From the NCBI RefSeq assembly GCF_030272615.1, contig NC_081409.1:651592468-651650467 (forward strand): a stretch of 58,000 bases of DNA, written 5' to 3'. A model generated the notes under the pieces. That model saw only the letters and a list, made by a program, of their open reading frames with translations. It had not been told where the DNA came from and did no database searches. The translations under genes were made by a program, and so were the position numbers. Below, piece by piece: positions 55,992-58,000 of the stretch (positions are counted from its first letter, which is position 1; every line of letters starts with the position of its first letter). This DNA comes from Cryptomeria japonica (taxonomy: Eukaryota > Streptophyta > Pinopsida > Cupressales > Cupressaceae).

Positions 55992-58000
55992 TATCTTGCA
56001 GAAGGAGTTATCGATGAAGAATTAGAAGGATCTGATGGAGATGGAATTGTATTTGTAGTGGTAAAGGAAGATAACACAGAGGAAAGTGATATGGCACCGA
56101 TCTCTAGTTCAAACCGATGTGGAGACTAGGTAATTGACAATGGTTGCACTCACCACATGAACGGTGACAAAAACAAATTCCTCAGCATGGAGGACTGTAA
56201 TGGAGGAGCGGTGAGATTTGGGAATGATGCTCCTTGTGCACTAAAAGATAAAGGATCTATAGCCCTAAATGATAAAAAAATTGTGAAGATGTTTATTGGG
56301 TAGAAGGGCTAAAATATACTCTGTTAAGTGTTGCACAACTTAACAATAAGGGTTACCAGTTAGAATTCAATGAAGGAATATACAAAATAAAAGACAAATC
56401 AAGAAGTCTGATTGCTACCAGTAAACAAACTAGAGGAAATTTGTTCTACCTAGACTCCACTATAGGAAGTTGCCTACTGGAAAAGGTAGAAGATAGTTGG
56501 CTATGGCACAAAAGTTTGTGTCATGTATATTTTGATAGTATAGCAAAGGTTAGTAAAATAAAGTCTATCAGAGGTATGCCTGACATTATGAAACTTGAGA
56601 ATGCTATGTGTAAATAATATCAACTAGGAAAGTTGATCGGATCTAGCTTCAACAACAAATCTTATTCATCTGAGAATGTGCTAGACTTAGTGCATACAGA
56701 TTTGTGTGGTCCTATAAGAACTAAGAGTTTCTATGGGGACCGATACTTCATGTTGTTTGTAGATGGTCTCTCAAGAATGATGTGGGTTGTGTTCTTGAAA
56801 TAAAAATTGGAAGCCTTTCACATGTTTAAGGTCTTCAAGGCTCAAGTGGAGAGAGGAACTGGTAAGAGTTTGAAATGTTTGAGATTAGACAAAGGAGGAG
56901 AGTTCACATCTCAAGAGTTCATAAATTACTATGAAGAACATGAGATTATGAGATAGATGTTTGCACCTAGAACACCTCAACAAAATGGGGTTGCTGAAAG
57001 AAGAAACAAAACTCTAATTGATTGTGCGAGGACTTTGATGATACAAAAGGATATTCCACATATTTTCTAGAGAGAAGAAGTAAGCACTATTGTGTATACC
57101 TTGAACTAGATATAGGTGAAGAAAGGGACAAATAAAACTCCCTATGAATTATGGTGTGGATACTCATCCAACGTGAGCTATTTCAAAGTATTTAGAAGCA
57201 GGTGCTATATCAAGAGGGATGAGTACTCTGTATAGTTTGAACCCAAGAGTGATGAAGGAACCTTATTAGGTTACTCCACAAAGAGTAAAGCATGTCAATG
57301 TTTGAACAAAAGGATCAGTAAGATTTTGGAGAGTGCCAATGTTAGAGTAGATGAGTTCTCTGAGAAAAATGAATAGAATAGCAAGAGTGAACTAGAGGAT
57401 TATCAAGGATTCGAGTACATTGTACCGGTCGAACTTGCTAAAGAGAATCCTATTGTAGTGGCAAATGAGGAAGCATGTGAAGTATAGCCTGCACCACCGG
57501 TAGAAGAAGCTCCAAGAAATGAACCGGTACTAGCAAGGTATGTCAAAAACAATCACTCTACTGACAATATCATTCGTGATAAAGATGTTGGAGTTTTGAC
57601 TAGAAGAAGAGAAAGAGAGAATATATGTCTGCTCTCCAAAATTGAGCCTAAAATAGAAAAGGAGGCTCTAAAATATGAAGACTGGATTAAATACATGGAG
57701 GAAGAACTAGAGTAGATTGAGAAAAATGAAACTTGGACTCTTGTGCCTAGACCAGAGAACAAAAATGTGATAGGCACCAAATGGGTGTTTAGAAACAAAA
57801 TGGATGAAACCGATCAAGTAGTAAGAAACAAAGTGAGGTTAGTCTGCAAAGGGTATGCTCAAGAAGAAGGTTTGGATTATGGAGAAACCTTTGCACTACT
57901 AGTTAGGCTAGAAGGGGTCAGAATATTGCTTGCTTATGTTGCTTACAAGAAGTTCAAAGTTCACCAAATGGATGTCAAATCGGCATTCTTGAAGGGTATT
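55992..58000 (+). pseudogene. Copia Pol: protease, integrase, start of reverse transcriptase
   Basis: Protease: VIDNGCTHHMNGDKNKF (56131), with DNG where DSG is normal. The pre-integrase region has LWHKSLCH (near 56500). Integrase: LVHTDLCGPIRTKSFYGDRY (56690), RLDKGGEF (56890) and TPQQNGVAERRNKTL (56970), so all three acidic catalytic positions remain. The region before RT has NKTPYELWCG. RT begins NETWTLVPRPENKNVIGTKW (57730) and QMDVKSAFLKGI is cut by the window edge. Many stops and at least one shift near 56280 make it inactive. Confidence 0.92.

Larger units (their letters stand above)
53355..58000 (+). mobile_element. Copia retrotransposon, cut by window end
   Basis: A 5' LTR, primer site, gag, protease, integrase and the start of reverse transcriptase lie in Copia order on the plus strand. 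The 3' half is outside the window, so the target duplication cannot be tested. It is the only element here whose polymerase gene is represented in order, but it carries many stops. Confidence 0.92.

Noticed and set aside
53355-58000. Integrated plant virus
   Set aside because: Gene order (protease, integrase, reverse transcriptase), LTRs and primer site are those of a Copia retrotransposon; no movement protein, coat or other virus-specific motif is present.

Overview
The window is a block of nested transposable elements from a plant nuclear genome. LTR retrotransposons with a 5' ...TTGGTATCAGAGC initiator-tRNA-Met primer site, Copia-type LTR ends, a plant L1-type LINE with RNase H, and a large two-gene DNA transposon are stacked inside one another. 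I see no ordinary cellular gene except one possible exon-like fragment. A conifer or another large-genome seed plant fits best, but that is inference; no species marker is visible.

Layout. Positions 1-7263 hold a minus-strand LTR element (E1, cut by the window start), with a short LTR element (174-2358, duplication GTACC) inserted in it. Next come an unassigned stretch and the first half (about 8020-9323) of a broken DNA transposon, copy B. Its second half is at 51225-52066. Between the halves lies a minus-strand LINE (9324-9609 and 44920-51224), itself split by an LTR element E2 (9610-44914, duplication AAGAA). E2 was invaded by LTR element E3 (11586-19583, duplication TAAAG), by two solo LTRs of one family in opposite orientation (19871-21311, duplication GTGCA; 22719-24144, duplication CTAGT), and by a 17.9-kb DNA transposon, copy A (25785-43688, duplication AGGT). 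Copy A carries a Copia relic (30770-32555, duplication ATAGA). The deepest path is therefore B > LINE > E2 > A > Copia relic. A third DNA transposon end, copy C (about 52067-53354), sits in copy B and is cut by a Copia element (53355 to window end).

Two systems stand out. (1) E1, E2 and E3 are one family of LTR elements without any pol gene. Each encodes a coiled-coil Gag-like protein with four or five tandem CCHC knuckles and a second long protein (1126 codons in E3) with three conserved blocks that I cannot assign firmly. Their LTRs are Copia-like, so they probably borrow Copia enzymes. (2) Copy A is a giant DNA transposon with 33-bp terminal inverted repeats and a 4-bp target duplication. 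It has a transposase-like gene of a type I cannot name, and a separate opposite-strand gene with seven exons near the right end whose splice sites and phases are still coherent. It also carries three kinds of tandem array.

Almost every coding region is decayed. E3 keeps its two frames without any indel but has 14 in-frame stops, all explicable by C-to-T change of CAG, CAA or CGA codons.
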